NCBI RefSeq assembly: GCF_015751905.1
Contig: NZ_JADOUF010000001.1
Span: 3,286,001 to 3,350,000, forward strand
Origin: Longispora fulva
Lineage (GTDB): Bacteria > Actinomycetota > Actinomycetes > Mycobacteriales > Micromonosporaceae
Direction: 5' to 3'
Length of the DNA stretch: 64,000 nt
The notes under the pieces were generated by a model. It was not told the DNA's origin, made no database searches, and saw only the letters and a list, made by a program, of their open reading frames with translations. Each line of letters begins with the position of its first letter. The first letter of the stretch is position 1. Positions 25,010-34,456 of this stretch are shown one piece after another. A program made the position numbers and the translations under genes.

Positions 25010-28000
25010 TCAGTAGACGTCGCGGACGTAGCGCCGGTCGCTGGCCAACTGCTGGACGTAGGCGGCGGCCGACTCCTCGTCCATGCCGCCGTGCGCGGCC
25101 ACGATCCCGCGGAGCGCCTCGTCGACGTCCTTGGCCATCCGGTTGCCGCCGCAGAGATAGACGTGGGCGCCGTCCTGCAGCCAGCGCCACAGCCGGGGAC
25201 CGTGCTCCCGCATCCGGTCCTGCACGTAGATCGCCGTGCGCTGGTCACGCGAGAAGGCGGTGTCGAGGCGGTCGAGGTGACCGGAGGCGAGGTGGGCCCG
25301 CAGGTCGTCGCGGTAGTAGAAGTCGGTGGCCTCGCGCTGTTCGCCGAAGAACAGCCAGTTGGGTCCGGTGTGGCCGCGGGCCCGGCGGTCCTCGAGGAAG
25401 CCGATGAACGGGGCGACGCCGGTGCCCGGGCCCACCATGATCATGGGGGTCGCGGCGTCGGCCGGCGGGCGGAAGTGCGGCAGGCGTTGGACGAACACCT
25501 GCACCGGGCCGTCGTCGGCGCAGTCGGCCAGGTACGCCGAGCACACGCCCGCCCGGTCGCGCCCGAGATCGTTGGTGTAGCGGACCACGGACACCGTGAG
25601 GCGCACCTCGCCGGGATGGACCAGCGGGCTCGAGGAGATCGAGTACTGGCGGGGCTGCAGGCGTTTGAGCACGCCGGCCCACGCCGCAGCCGACGCCCGG
25701 ACGGGAAAGGATCCGACGACGTCGGCGGCCTGGCGACCCCAGCTCCATTTCGCCAACTCGCCCTTGTTGTCCGGGCGCAGGAGCCGGCGGAGCTGGCGGT
25801 CGCCCGTGGACTCGGCGACGAACCTGAGCAGGTCAGGGGTGATGCGGGCGATGTCGAACCGGGTCCGCAGGGCCTCGCCGAGCGGGATGACCCCGCTGTC
25901 GGGGACCTCCACGCCCTCCTGAGGGTCCAGGCCCGTGAGAGCGAGCCATTCGGCGACCAGTTCGGCGCGGTTGGCCGGCCACACGCCGAGGGCGTCGCCG
26001 ACATCGTAGGCGAGTTCGCCGCCCTGGGTGTCGAAGGCGAACTGCCGCACCTCCTTGTGCGACCCGGGGAGACTGAGCAGGCGGTTGCCGATCAGCAGGG
26101 TCGCGAACGGGGACGCCTTGGAGTAGCCGGCGGGCGCGGAGGGCCGGGCCGCCGCGGCGACCGCGATGACGGGTACCGGCCGCCGGTCGGGCACGGTGGC
26201 AAGGGCGACGGTGACCTGGTCGAGCCACTGGCCGGCGGCCTCGTCGTAGTCGGGTTCGCAGTCCACGCGTGGGTGCAGGCGGGTCGCGCCGAGTTCGGCG
26301 AGGCGTTCGTCCAGGCGGCGGCCGTGGCCGCAGAAGTCCTCGTAGCTGGAGTCGCCGAACGCCAGGACGGAGTACCGCAGCCCGTCGAGGCGGGCGGCGT
26401 CGGGGGCGTTGAGCCCGCGCCAGAGGTCCGCGCCGTTGTCGGGGGCGTCGCCGTCACCGAAGGTGCTGGTCACGATCAGCGCGTCGGTGTCGGCGGTGAG
26501 CTGGCCGGGGGTCGTGTCGGCCATGGCCAGCAGGGTCGCGGGGTGCCCGGCCCCGGTGATGCGGGCGGCCGCGGCGGCGGCGAAGTCCTCGGCGTTGCCG
26601 GTCTGCGAGGCCCACAAAAGGAGAAGCCTCCGGGTCGGGGCGGTCCGGTCGGCGACCTGGTCCGAGGCGGATTCGGTTGCGGCCCGGTCGGTGGCCTGGT
26701 CCGGGGCGGGTGCGGTCCGGTCCGCGGCCACGTCCGGGAACGCGACGGCGACCGGCTCGGAGGCGGAAGCGGTCCGGGAGAACATGCCGGCCAGCACACC
26801 GTCCACCCACCGCGCCGTCTCGGGGTCGAAGGGCGCGTTGGCGGGCAGCGTCGGAACGCCGCCGGGCGGGGCCAGGGTCAGGCCGGAGAGGTATCCGGTC
26901 AGGTACCGGCGCTGCTGTTCGCCCAGCGTGGGGCCGGTGAGATCGGTCAGGCCGAACAGAGCGGCGAGTGCGTCGACGGCCGTGGCCGGCCCTACCGCCG
27001 GTGACAGGGCCCCGGGCTGCGAAGTAGTGAGCCCGACCGCCTGCGCCGTGGCCTCGGAGGCCGTAGCCGGCCCGACCGCGTGCGCCGTGGCCGCGGATCG
27101 CGCGGTGGTGACGGGAGCGTCCGTGGGCGGTCGCTGCGCGGGGACCGTCGGACCGGTCCCGGTGGGCTCCCCGGGTGCCCGGGCCGGCACCACGCGCAGT
27201 GCCACGGCGCAGGCCTTGAACTCCGGTTGGAAGGAGATCGGGTCGACGGCGTCGTTGGTGACGGCGTTGACGCTGAGGTACTCGCCGAACAGGTCGTTCC
27301 AGTGAAACGGTGCGAAGCAGTTTCCGGGCCGCACCCGGTCGGTGACGACCGCCGGCAGGACGGCACGGCCCCGGCGGGAGGCGACCTCGATGTGGTCGCC
27401 GTCGCGGGCGGCCATGGCGGCGGCGTCGTCGGGGTGCAGTTCGACGAACGGCCCCGGGTTGAGTTTGTTGAGTGCGGCGACCTTGCCGGTCTTGGTCAGG
27501 GTGTGCCACTGGTGCTGGAGGCGTCCGGTGTTGAGGACGAACGGGTAGTCGTCGTCGGGGAGTTCGGCGGCGGGCAGGTGCGGGCGGGCGAAGAACTGGG
27601 CGCGGCCGGTCGCGGTGGGGAACACCAGCCGGGGCCGGGTGCCGTCGTCGCGTTCCAGCAGGGTCTGGCTGACGCCGTCGTTGAGGTAGCGGATCGGGTT
27701 GCGGTCGCCAGTTTCCGGGGACGGGGCCGGCCACTGCACCGGGGTCTCGCGCAGCCTCTGGTAGCTGACGCCGCGCAGGTCCCAGCCGGTCTTCGGGTTC
27801 CAGGCCCGCTTCAGCTCCTCGAAGACCTCCTCGGCGTCCGTGTAGGTGAACGCGTCGGCGAAGCCCATCTCGCAGGCGACGCGGGCGATCAGCCGCCAGT
27901 CGGGCAGCGCCTGCCCCGGCGGGTCGACGACGCCCTGGACGAGGGTGAGGTTCCGCTCCGAGTTGACCATGACTCCGTCGGACTCGGCCCACAGCGTGGC

Positions 28001-29356
28001 GGGCAGGACGACGTCGGCGTACGCGTTGGTCTCGGTCTCGGTGAACACGTCCTGGGTGATGACCAGCTCGGCGGCCTCCAGCCCGGCGATGACGGTCCTG
28101 CGGTTGGCCACGGAGGCGACCGGGTTCGTGCAGATGATCCAGCAGGCCCTGATGTCGCCGGCGGCCATCCGCTCGAACATCTCCACCGTGCCGCGCCCGA
28201 CCTCGGTCCGCAGAGTGCCCGCCTCGACGCCCCAGAGGTCCTCGACGAAGGCGCGCTCGGCGTCCACGAGGACGGAACGCTGGCCGGGCAGGCCCGGGCC
28301 CATGTAGCCCATCTCTCGGCCGCCCATCGCGTTGGGCTGGCCCGTGAGCGAGAACGGGCCGCTGCCGGGGCGGCAGATCGCCCCGGTGGCCAGGTGCAGG
28401 TTGACCAGGGCGTTGGTGTTCCACGTGCCGTGGGTGGACTGGTTGAGGCCCATCGTCCAGCAGCTCATCCACTCGCCGGCCCCGCCGATCCACTCCGCCG
28501 CCCGCCGGATGTCCGCCTCGGGGATGCCGGTGACCTCGGCGACCTTCGCTGGCGGGTAGTCGGCCAGGAAGGCTGGCATGTCCTCCCAGCCGTCGGTGAA
28601 CTCCGCGATGAACGCCGCGTCGGTGTGGCCGCCGGCGACCAGGAGGTGCAACAGGCCGTTCAGGAGCGCCAGGTCCGTACCCGGCTTGATCTGGAGGAAG
28701 AGGTCCGCCTTGTCGGCGGTGGCGGTACGTCGCGGGTCGACGACGATGAGTTTGGCCCCGGTCGATCTGACCCGGTCCATCATCCGCAGGAACAGGATCG
28801 GGTGGCAGTCGGCCATGTTGGAGCCGATGACGAGGAAGGCGTCCGCGCGGTGGAAGTCCTGATAGGAGCCAGGTGGGCCGTCCGCGCCCAGGGACAGCTT
28901 GTAGCCGGAACCGGCGCTGGCCATGCACAGCCGGGAGTTGGACTCGATCTGGCTCGTGCGGACGAACCCCTTGGCCAGCTTGTTCGCCAGGTACTGCGCC
29001 TCCAGGGACATCTGCCCGGACACGTAGAAGGACAGCGCGTCGGGGCCGTGCTCGTCCAGAATGGCCCGCAGTCGCCCGGCGACCGTCGTGATCGCCTCGT
29101 CGACGTCGGCGGCGGTGGGCTCCGCGCCCCGCTCGGCCCGGATCAGCGCCGTCGCGGCCCGTCCGGGGGCGGCCATCATGTTCGCGCTGGTCGAACCCTT
29201 CGTGCACAGTCGCCCGAAGTTCGCGGGGTGGTCCTTGTCCCCGGAAACCTTCGTGACCGTTCGCCGGCCCGTGGCGACGTCGCGGCCGATGTCGAGCACG
29301 ATGCCGCAGCCGACGCCGCAGTACGAGCAGACCGTCCGCACGCTGTCCGCCTTCAA
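25010..29356 (-). CDS. Nitrate reductase / CysJ-like flavoprotein fusion
   Basis: A 1448-residue cytoplasmic fusion enzyme. Residues 1-730 are a NasA/NarB-type molybdopterin oxidoreductase: 4Fe-4S cysteines in CSYCGVGCG and FGRLCTKG, Moco-binding core, and molydopterin dinucleotide domain (about 600-720). After an Ala/Thr/Pro-rich linker (about 735-900) comes a flavodoxin domain ([12 protein letters not shown], from about 910), a CysJ-type FAD domain (RQYSISSSP) and an NADPH site ([28 protein letters not shown]). Electrons would pass from NADPH through FMN/FAD to the Mo site, reducing nitrate. This combined architecture is known in actinobacteria. The TTG start has GGGAGGGAG upstream; a GTG at 29341 is an alternative. 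No nitrite reductase is nearby. Confidence 0.9.
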   Translation of the reverse strand: MKADSVRTVCSYCGVGCGIVLDIGRDVATGRRTVTKVSGDKDHPANFGRLCTKGSTSANMMAAPGRAATALIRAERGAEPTAADVDEAITTVAGRLRAILDEHGPDALSFYVSGQMSLEAQYLANKLAKGFVRTSQIESNSRLCMASAGSGYKLSLGADGPPGSYQDFHRADAFLVIGSNMADCHPILFLRMMDRVRSTGAKLIVVDPRRTATADKADLFLQIKPGTDLALLNGLLHLLVAGGHTDAAFIAEFTDGWEDMPAFLADYPPAKVAEVTGIPEADIRRAAEWIGGAGEWMSCWTMGLNQSTHGTWNTNALVNLHLATGAICRPGSGPFSLTGQPNAMGGREMGYMGPGLPGQRSVLVDAERAFVEDLWGVEAGTLRTEVGRGTVEMFERMAAGDIRACWIICTNPVASVANRRTVIAGLEAAELVITQDVFTETETNAYADVVLPATLWAESDGVMVNSERNLTLVQGVVDPPGQALPDWRLIARVACEMGFADAFTYTDAEEVFEELKRAWNPKTGWDLRGVSYQRLRETPVQWPAPSPETGDRNPIRYLNDGVSQTLLERDDGTRPRLVFPTATGRAQFFARPHLPAAELPDDDYPFVLNTGRLQHQWHTLTKTGKVAALNKLNPGPFVELHPDDAAAMAARDGDHIEVASRRGRAVLPAVVTDRVRPGNCFAPFHWNDLFGEYLSVNAVTNDAVDPISFQPEFKACAVALRVVPARAPGEPTGTGPTVPAQRPPTDAPVTTARSAATAHAVGPATASEATAQAVGLTTSQPGALSPAVGPATAVDALAALFGLTDLTGPTLGEQQRRYLTGYLSGLTLAPPGGVPTLPANAPFDPETARWVDGVLAGMFSRTASASEPVAVAFPDVAADRTAPAPDQATDRAATESASDQVADRTAPTRRLLLLWASQTGNAEDFAAAAAARITGAGHPATLLAMADTTPGQLTADTDALIVTSTFGDGDAPDNGADLWRGLNAPDAARLDGLRYSVLAFGDSSYEDFCGHGRRLDERLAELGATRLHPRVDCEPDYDEAAGQWLDQVTVALATVPDRRPVPVIAVAAAARPSAPAGYSKASPFATLLIGNRLLSLPGSHKEVRQFAFDTQGGELAYDVGDALGVWPANRAELVAEWLALTGLDPQEGVEVPDSGVIPLGEALRTRFDIARITPDLLRFVAESTGDRQLRRLLRPDNKGELAKWSWGRQAADVVGSFPVRASAAAWAGVLKRLQPRQYSISSSPLVHPGEVRLTVSVVRYTNDLGRDRAGVCSAYLADCADDGPVQVFVQRLPHFRPPADAATPMIMVGPGTGVAPFIGFLEDRRARGHTGPNWLFFGEQREATDFYYRDDLRAHLASGHLDRLDTAFSRDQRTAIYVQDRMREHGPRLWRWLQDGAHVYLCGGNRMAKDVDEALRGIVAAHGGMDEESAAAYVQQLASDRRYVRDVY

Positions 29357-29516
29357 GCCCCGCGCTCCCTCCCACAGATCGACCCGCAGTCGTCACCTTA
29401 GGACGGCCGCATTACCGGTTGATCACGACGTGTGGACACGGGGAGTTAACGGGACCGCACACCGTCGTCCGGGCGGATGTGCGCCGCACGGCCCCCCGAT
29501 GGCGTTTACTGGACAG

Positions 29517-29879
29517 ATGATCGATCACATCTCCCTTCAGGTCAGCGATCTGGCCGCCAGCGCGGCGTTCTACGACGCGGTCCTCGCCCCGCTCGGCGGC
29601 CGCCGGATCGCCGAACACGAGGACGTCGTCGGCTACGGCACGTCGTTCCCCGACTTCTGGATCGGCCTGGCCACGACCGGTGGCCGGGCGCGCGAGACAC
29701 ACGTGGCGTTCACGGCCGCCGACCGGGAGAGCGTGCGGGCGTTCTTCGACGCGGCGGTCGAGGCCGGGGCGGAGGTGCTGCACGAGCCGGCCGTGCGCCC
29801 GGAATACCACGAGACGTACTACGGGGCGTACGTCCGTGACCCCGACGGCAACAACGTCGAGGCCGTCTGTCACCGGTAG
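29517..29879 (+). CDS. VOC family protein (glyoxalase/bleomycin-resistance fold)
   Basis: A 120-residue single vicinal-oxygen-chelate domain. It begins MIDHISLQVSDLAASAAFYDAVLAPLG and ends in the typical AYVRDPDGNNVEAV strand. Metal-ligand candidates are His4, a mid-chain His in ETHVAFT and the final Glu. Family members include lyases, dioxygenases and antibiotic-binding proteins, so no reaction is assigned. A start six codons earlier (29499) is possible but lacks a ribosome site. The gene ends immediately beside the convergent AsnC gene with no spacer. Confidence 0.8.
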   Translation: MIDHISLQVSDLAASAAFYDAVLAPLGGRRIAEHEDVVGYGTSFPDFWIGLATTGGRARETHVAFTAADRESVRAFFDAAVEAGAEVLHEPAVRPEYHETYYGAYVRDPDGNNVEAVCHR

Positions 29880-30827
29880 TCACGGGCCCAGCGGGCCTGC
29901 CGCCTTGAGGGTGCGCAGCACCGGGGCCGTCTCCAGCGTCCTGATCCCCTCGATCGGGCCGAGCCGGTGGGTCAGGTAGGCGTGCAGCCCGGCCGGGTCC
30001 GCACACAGCGCGTGGGCGACAAGATTGGTCGGGCCGGTGGTGGCCGCCACGAACGCCAGCTCGTCATGCCCGGCCAGGGCGACCGCCACCGCGTCCAGCC
30101 GCGCCGGGGTGACCGCCATCCACAGCAGCGCCTGGGTGGTGGCGCCGAACAGCGCGGGGTCGATCTCGACGTCGAAGAACAGCGCGCCGCCCGCCCGCAG
30201 GTCCGCGAGGCGGCGCGCGACGGTCGCCGGCGACCAGCCGGTCGCGGTGGCCAGGTCGGCGAGCACGGCCCGGCCGTCGCGGGACAGGGCCGCCAGCAGC
30301 GCGGCGTCGGACTCGGCCACGTCCCGTCCGACGCCCGCCGGGGGTTCCAACTGCCGGCGCTGCTCCTCGGTGAGGGCGTGCGCCCGGCCCCGCCACGCCG
30401 TCGGCCCGCCCAGGTAGGTGTGCAGGACGTAGTGCGCGGACACCGCCGTGATGCTCGCGGTGCGCGGGATGTCGCGCAGCAGCAGCGGATGGCTGGTCGC
30501 GGACTCCGCCGGGGTGTCGATGATCGCGAGGATCTCGGTGCCGCCGGAGGCCAGCTTCACCCACGACGTGTCCGCGCGCCGGGCGAGGGCGTGCGCGACG
30601 TCCTGGGAGGTGTGCGGGCTGGCGGTGAGCCGGACCATCCACTGCGCCCGGCCCGCCCGCGCCGGCTCGGCGAGCCCGACGACGCGCAGCCCCGCCTCGG
30701 CCCGAAGTCGCCGGTAGCGGCGGGCCACGGTCTGGGTGGAAACGCCCAGCACCGCGCCGATCCGGCTGAACGGCACCCGGCCGTCCACGTGCAGCGCGTG
30801 CACGACAGCGCGGTCCAGGTCGTCCAT
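29880..30827 (-). CDS. Lrp/AsnC family regulator, duplicated HTH
   Basis: A 315-residue regulator about twice the size of classical Lrp. The first HTH is at residues 1-45 (DDLDRAVVHALHVDGRVPFSRIGAVLGVS in outline); a second AsnC-like HTH appears near 170-215 (SDAALLAALSRDGRAVLADLATATGWS in outline). Each is followed by an alpha/beta RAM-like sensor region. It is divergent from an MFS exporter, a common pairing in which the regulator controls the exporter. A small inverted repeat (TATTC/GAATA) overlaps its own start codon at 30827-30840. Confidence 0.85.
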   Translation of the reverse strand: MDDLDRAVVHALHVDGRVPFSRIGAVLGVSTQTVARRYRRLRAEAGLRVVGLAEPARAGRAQWMVRLTASPHTSQDVAHALARRADTSWVKLASGGTEILAIIDTPAESATSHPLLLRDIPRTASITAVSAHYVLHTYLGGPTAWRGRAHALTEEQRRQLEPPAGVGRDVAESDAALLAALSRDGRAVLADLATATGWSPATVARRLADLRAGGALFFDVEIDPALFGATTQALLWMAVTPARLDAVAVALAGHDELAFVAATTGPTNLVAHALCADPAGLHAYLTHRLGPIEGIRTLETAPVLRTLKAAGPLGP

Positions 30828-30948
30828 ATTCCGCAGAATACCGCCCTCCGATGGAACAGATCTTCAAAGATCGCAGAAGAACTGGAGCTTTCCGGGTACC
30901 TGGCGGCACGCTCTGACCCGTCACAGTCGAGCGACCCGGAGGTACCCG

Positions 30949-32364
30949 ATGCACCGTCACCGCTGGCGTTGGGCCGCGCTGGCCACCCTGCTGACCGCCG
31001 AGGCCATGAACCTGCTGGACGCCACGATCGTGCAGGTCGCCGCCCCGGTGATCCACGCGGACCTGGGCGGCCCGGCCGCCGACATCCAGTGGTACGCCGC
31101 CGCCTACACCCTGCCCTTCGCCATGCTCCTGATCACCGGCGGCCGGCTCGGGGACATCGTCGGCCGCCGCCGGGTGTTCCGGATCGGGGTCACCGGCTTC
31201 GTCCTGGCGTCGGTGGCCTGCGCCCTCGCCGGTTCCGCCGGAACGATGATCGCGGCCCGGGCCGTGCAGGGCTGCGCCGCGGCACTGGTGATCCCACAGA
31301 CGTTCGGGCTGATCAAGAGCATGTTCACCGGCCCGGAGACCGCCCGGGCGCTGGGCACCATCGGGCCGGTGATGGGGCTGTCGGCCGTGTGCGGGCCGGC
31401 GCTCGGCGGGATCCTCACCCACGCCGACCTGTTCGGCTCCTCCTGGCGGGCGGTGTTCCTGGTCAACGTGCCGCTCGGCGTCGCAGTCCTCCTGGCCGCC
31501 CCGCTGCTCGCCGAGGACCGCTCCCCCGACCGGCCCCGGCTCGCCCTGGTCGGCACGGCGCTGGCGGCGGTCGGCACCGGCCTCGTCGTGTACCCACTCA
31601 TCGCCCCCGGCCGGCACTGGACGGTCCTCGCCGTCGGCGTCGCCACCCTCGCACTGTTCGGCCTGCACCAGCGACGGGCCGCCCACCCGTTGATCGAGGG
31701 CAGCCTGTTCGGCAACCGGGGCTTCCCCGCGGCCCTGGTGTGCTCGGCCCTGTTCTTCGCCGCGATGAACGGCCTGATGCTCGTCGTCGTGGTGCACCTG
31801 CAGCTCGGCCTCGGCGCCGACGTCCTCACCGCCGGGCTGACCATGCTGCCCTGGTCAGGCGGGATGGCCGTGGCCTCCTGGGTCGCCGGCGCGCACCTGG
31901 TCCCCCGGTACGGCGCCCGGGTCATGCACGCCGGGCTCGCCACCATGCTCACCGGGGTCCTCGGCGCCGTCGCGGTGTACGCCACGGCCGGCGGGTACCC
32001 GTGGCCGCTGCTCGGGGCACTGGCCGTGTGCGGCACCGGACTGGGGCTGTTCACCGTCCCGTTCTTCACCACGGCGCTGCACCGGGTCCGGCCGCACGAG
32101 ACCGGCTCGGCCGCCGGGCTGCTCAACGCCGTCCAGCAGTTGGGCGGCACGCTCGGCACCGCCCTGCTGGGCAGCGTCTTCCTCGGCACGTTCGCCGCGA
32201 CGGGCTCCGCGACCGGTGCCGCCGGGCGCGCGTTCTGGGTCGGCGGGGGCCTGCTGGTCGCGACCGGCGTGGCCGTGCGGGTGATGACGTCCGGGCCGCG
32301 CGGCGTTTCCCCGAAAGACGCCCGCCAGCCCGCGGCGGCGGGCCACAATTCCCGGGGAGGCTGA
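30949..32364 (+). CDS. DHA2-type MFS drug exporter
   Basis: A 471-residue integral membrane exporter with about 14 hydrophobic helices, of the EmrB/QacA type. Marks: LLDATIVQVAAPVI in helix 1, motif A GGRLGDIVGRRRVF, and motif C-like GPVMGLSAVCGPALGG in helix 5. The ATG has GGAGG at ideal spacing. Divergent from the AsnC regulator. The stop codon lies 5 bases before the hypA GTG start that I prefer and overlaps an in-frame hypA ATG (TGATG), so hypAB appear to be transcribed from the exporter promoter. Substrate unknown. Confidence 0.9.
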   Translation: MHRHRWRWAALATLLTAEAMNLLDATIVQVAAPVIHADLGGPAADIQWYAAAYTLPFAMLLITGGRLGDIVGRRRVFRIGVTGFVLASVACALAGSAGTMIAARAVQGCAAALVIPQTFGLIKSMFTGPETARALGTIGPVMGLSAVCGPALGGILTHADLFGSSWRAVFLVNVPLGVAVLLAAPLLAEDRSPDRPRLALVGTALAAVGTGLVVYPLIAPGRHWTVLAVGVATLALFGLHQRRAAHPLIEGSLFGNRGFPAALVCSALFFAAMNGLMLVVVVHLQLGLGADVLTAGLTMLPWSGGMAVASWVAGAHLVPRYGARVMHAGLATMLTGVLGAVAVYATAGGYPWPLLGALAVCGTGLGLFTVPFFTTALHRVRPHETGSAAGLLNAVQQLGGTLGTALLGSVFLGTFAATGSATGAAGRAFWVGGGLLVATGVAVRVMTSGPRGVSPKDARQPAAAGHNSRGG

Positions 32365-32369
32365 TGGGC

Positions 32370-32699
32370 GTGCACGAACTGGCGATCACAGAGAGCGTCG
32401 TGGCGAGCGTCCGCGACCGCCTCGGTGACGCCCGCGTCCTGGCCGTGACCCTCGAGATCGGCCGGTTGTCGGGGGTGGTGGCCGACTCGGTGCGGTTCTG
32501 CTTCGACCTGTGCACCGAGGGCACGCCGCTGCAGGGCGCGCGGCTGGACATCGTCGACGTCCCCGGCGGCGCGTACTGCCGGGGGTGCCGGTCCGACGTC
32601 GAGCTCGTCGACCTGATCCCGTTGTGCCCGTGCGGCAGCGCGGACCTCGACATCACGAGCGGACAGGAACTCATGATCAGACAGGTGGAGGTGGCCTGA
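32370..32699 (+). CDS. hypA: Hydrogenase/urease nickel incorporation protein HypA
   Basis: A 109-residue nickel metallochaperone. I choose GTG 32370 because HypA needs an N-terminal Met-His-Glu with His2 as nickel ligand, and this start gives MHELAITES. The ATG six bases earlier (32364) would bury that His at position 4. The zinc site is two CxxC-type pairs (YCRGC and LCPCG). It partners with HypB downstream to load nickel into [NiFe]-hydrogenase or urease. Its start is entangled with the end of the MFS gene, and its own GGGGAGG lies inside that gene. No nickel enzyme gene is in the window. Confidence 0.88.
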   Translation: MHELAITESVVASVRDRLGDARVLAVTLEIGRLSGVVADSVRFCFDLCTEGTPLQGARLDIVDVPGGAYCRGCRSDVELVDLIPLCPCGSADLDITSGQELMIRQVEVA

Positions 32700-32700
32700 C

Positions 32701-33540
32701 GTGTGCGCGACGTGCGGGTGCGACGAGGACTCCCGGTCAACGGTCACGGATCTCGACAGCGGCCGGGTGGTCACCCGGCCCGGCCCGGGACACGCCCCGG
32801 ACCATAGCCATGGGCACGACCACGACCACGACCACGAAGCCGACCACGGGCACGGCGCCGCCGGACCCGCCCGGACCGCCACCCGGGTCGTCACGCTGGA
32901 GCAGAGCGTGCTCGCCAAGAACGACCTGCTCGCCGGGCGCAACCGCGACTGGCTGGCGGCCCGCTTCATCCTCGCCCTGAACGTGATGAGCTCCCCCGGC
33001 TCCGGCAAGACGACGCTGCTGGAGCGCACGGTCCGCGACCTGCGCGCGGAGGTACCCGTCTCGGTGGTCGAGGGTGACCAGGAGACCCTCCTGGACGCCG
33101 AACGGATCCGGGCGACCGGCTGCCGGGTGGTCCAGATCAACACCGGCAGCGGCTGCCACCTCGACGCCGAGATGCTCGGCCGGGGCCTGGCCACGCTCGA
33201 CCCGCCGGTCGGGTCGCTGGTGCTGATCGAGAACGTCGGCAACCTGGTCTGCCCCGCGCTGTTCGATCTCGGGGAGCGCGCCCGGGTGGTCGTCATGTCG
33301 GTGACGGAGGGCGACGACAAGCCGCTGAAGTACCCGCACATGTTCCGGTCCGCGCAGCTCATGGTCATCAACAAGGTCGACCTGGCGCCGCATGTGGACT
33401 TCGACCCCGACCGGTGCGCCGGGCACGCCCGGACGGTCAACCCCGGCCTGGAGGTACTGTCCGTCTCGGCGACCCGCGGCGACGGCCTCGACGCGTGGTA
33501 CGCGTGGCTGCGCGGTCACCTGGCGGCCCGCCGCCCTTGA
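32701..33540 (+). CDS. hypB: Nickel-loading GTPase HypB
   Basis: A 279-residue SIMIBI-class GTPase. The N-terminus has the CATCGC cysteine motif for high-affinity nickel. A His/Asp-rich stretch at about residues 31-52 is a nickel store. Walker A is SSPGSGKTT (about 97-105), the G-domain metal site is GSGCHLD, and NKVD gives guanine specificity. GTG start one base after the hypA stop, so the pair is coupled. It works with HypA in delivering nickel. The other maturation genes (hypCDEF) and hydrogenase subunits are absent here. The stop overlaps the -35 box of the next promoter. Confidence 0.92.
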   Translation: MCATCGCDEDSRSTVTDLDSGRVVTRPGPGHAPDHSHGHDHDHDHEADHGHGAAGPARTATRVVTLEQSVLAKNDLLAGRNRDWLAARFILALNVMSSPGSGKTTLLERTVRDLRAEVPVSVVEGDQETLLDAERIRATGCRVVQINTGSGCHLDAEMLGRGLATLDPPVGSLVLIENVGNLVCPALFDLGERARVVVMSVTEGDDKPLKYPHMFRSAQLMVINKVDLAPHVDFDPDRCAGHARTVNPGLEVLSVSATRGDGLDAWYAWLRGHLAARRP

Positions 33541-33566
33541 CCACATAATCAGATCATCTTTATATT
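33537..33566 (+). promoter_or_regulatory. Sigma-70-type promoter of padR-type gene
   Basis: -35 TTGACC (33537-33542) and -10 TATATT (33561-33566) with an 18-base spacer. The ATG at 33573 follows only 6 bases after the -10, so the transcript is probably leaderless. Confidence 0.65.
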
Positions 33567-33572
33567 TTCGGT

Positions 33573-33923
33573 ATGGCGTCGATGCGCGAACCGACCTTCT
33601 GGATCCTCACGGCCCTGGCCACCCGGGCCCTGCACGGCTACGGGGTGATCCAGGAGGTCGCCACGCTGTCCGCCGGCCAGATCACCCTCCAGGCCGGCAC
33701 CCTCTACGCCGCCCTCGACCGACTCACCGCCGAGGGCCTGGTCGAGCCCGACCGCGAGGAGGTCGTCGACGGCCGCACCCGGCGCTACTACCGGCTCACC
33801 CGGCCCGGTGCCGCCGCCCTGGAAGCCGAGACGGAACGCATGCGGCGCACCGCCGCGACGGCCGCCCGCCGACTCGCCGAGCGTGCGACCGGCATGGGCG
33901 GCCCGGCGGCGCAGCCGTCATGA
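33573..33923 (+). CDS. PadR family transcriptional regulator
   Basis: A 116-residue winged-helix regulator. PadR marks are FWILTALATRALHGYGVIQEV and the wing region LQAGTLYAALDRLTAEGLVE followed by GRTRRYYRLT. It appears to start with a leaderless ATG 6 bases after a good -10 box. Its stop overlaps the ATG of a downstream membrane-protein gene that is now broken. PadR genes commonly sit in this arrangement with the membrane protein they control. Confidence 0.85.
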   Translation: MASMREPTFWILTALATRALHGYGVIQEVATLSAGQITLQAGTLYAALDRLTAEGLVEPDREEVVDGRTRRYYRLTRPGAAALEAETERMRRTAATAARRLAERATGMGGPAAQPS

Positions 33924-34290
33924 CCCCCCTCGCCCGTCGGTACGCCCGGCTCCTGCGCGCCTACCCGCCCTCCCCGCGCCGGGCGCGCTCGTCGGGTGGC
34001 TGCTGACGGGCTGGGTGAGTCGGCGTACCGAGAAATGCCCTGGGTGGCTTCGGGGTTTTGTCACGTTCTGCACGGTGTGTACGCTGATCGGGGTGCTGCC
34101 GGCGTTCGCGATCGGCGTGACGGTGCTCGGCTGGCCGGCGGAGATGTGGCGGCCGGATCCGTTCTGGGCGGGGCTGGTCGGCATCGGGCGGCCACCGGCG
34201 GTTCTGGCCCTCGTGCAGGCGCTCGCCGCGCTGGCCGTCGCGGCGTTCCCGCGCCCTGCGGGCCGCGCCCGGGGACCGGCGCTACCCTGA
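33920..34290 (+). pseudogene. Decayed membrane-protein gene coupled to padR
   Basis: The ATG overlaps the PadR stop (ATGA) and encodes MTPLARRYARLLRAYPPSPRR, typical of the N-terminus of membrane proteins encoded behind padR genes. The frame then ends at 34006. From about 33975 another frame continues as a hydrophobic protein (VTFCTVCTLIGVLPAFAIGV and VLALVQALAALAVAAF) to a stop at 34290. The total is far shorter than intact relatives, so an internal deletion plus frame change is likely rather than a simple one-base slip. Confidence 0.6.
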
Positions 34291-34456
34291 TCCGACCTAC
34301 CCGCCCGGCCGCCCGGGACAGTTCACCGTCCTTACATCTCCGCGCCACCGGGCGGATGTGCCGATCCGGGGCACTCCGGCCTGGAAACCGGTGGACGGGT
34401 CCCGCTATTGTGCGTCGAGTCGTTCGCGGGGTGACGTGATCGGGAGAGGTGGGGAC

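Noticed and set aside
29357-29516. Possible GlnR box upstream of the nitrate reductase (GTTAAC near 29445-29450).
   Set aside because: The two-site spacing of a GlnR box is not convincingly met; needs a matrix search.
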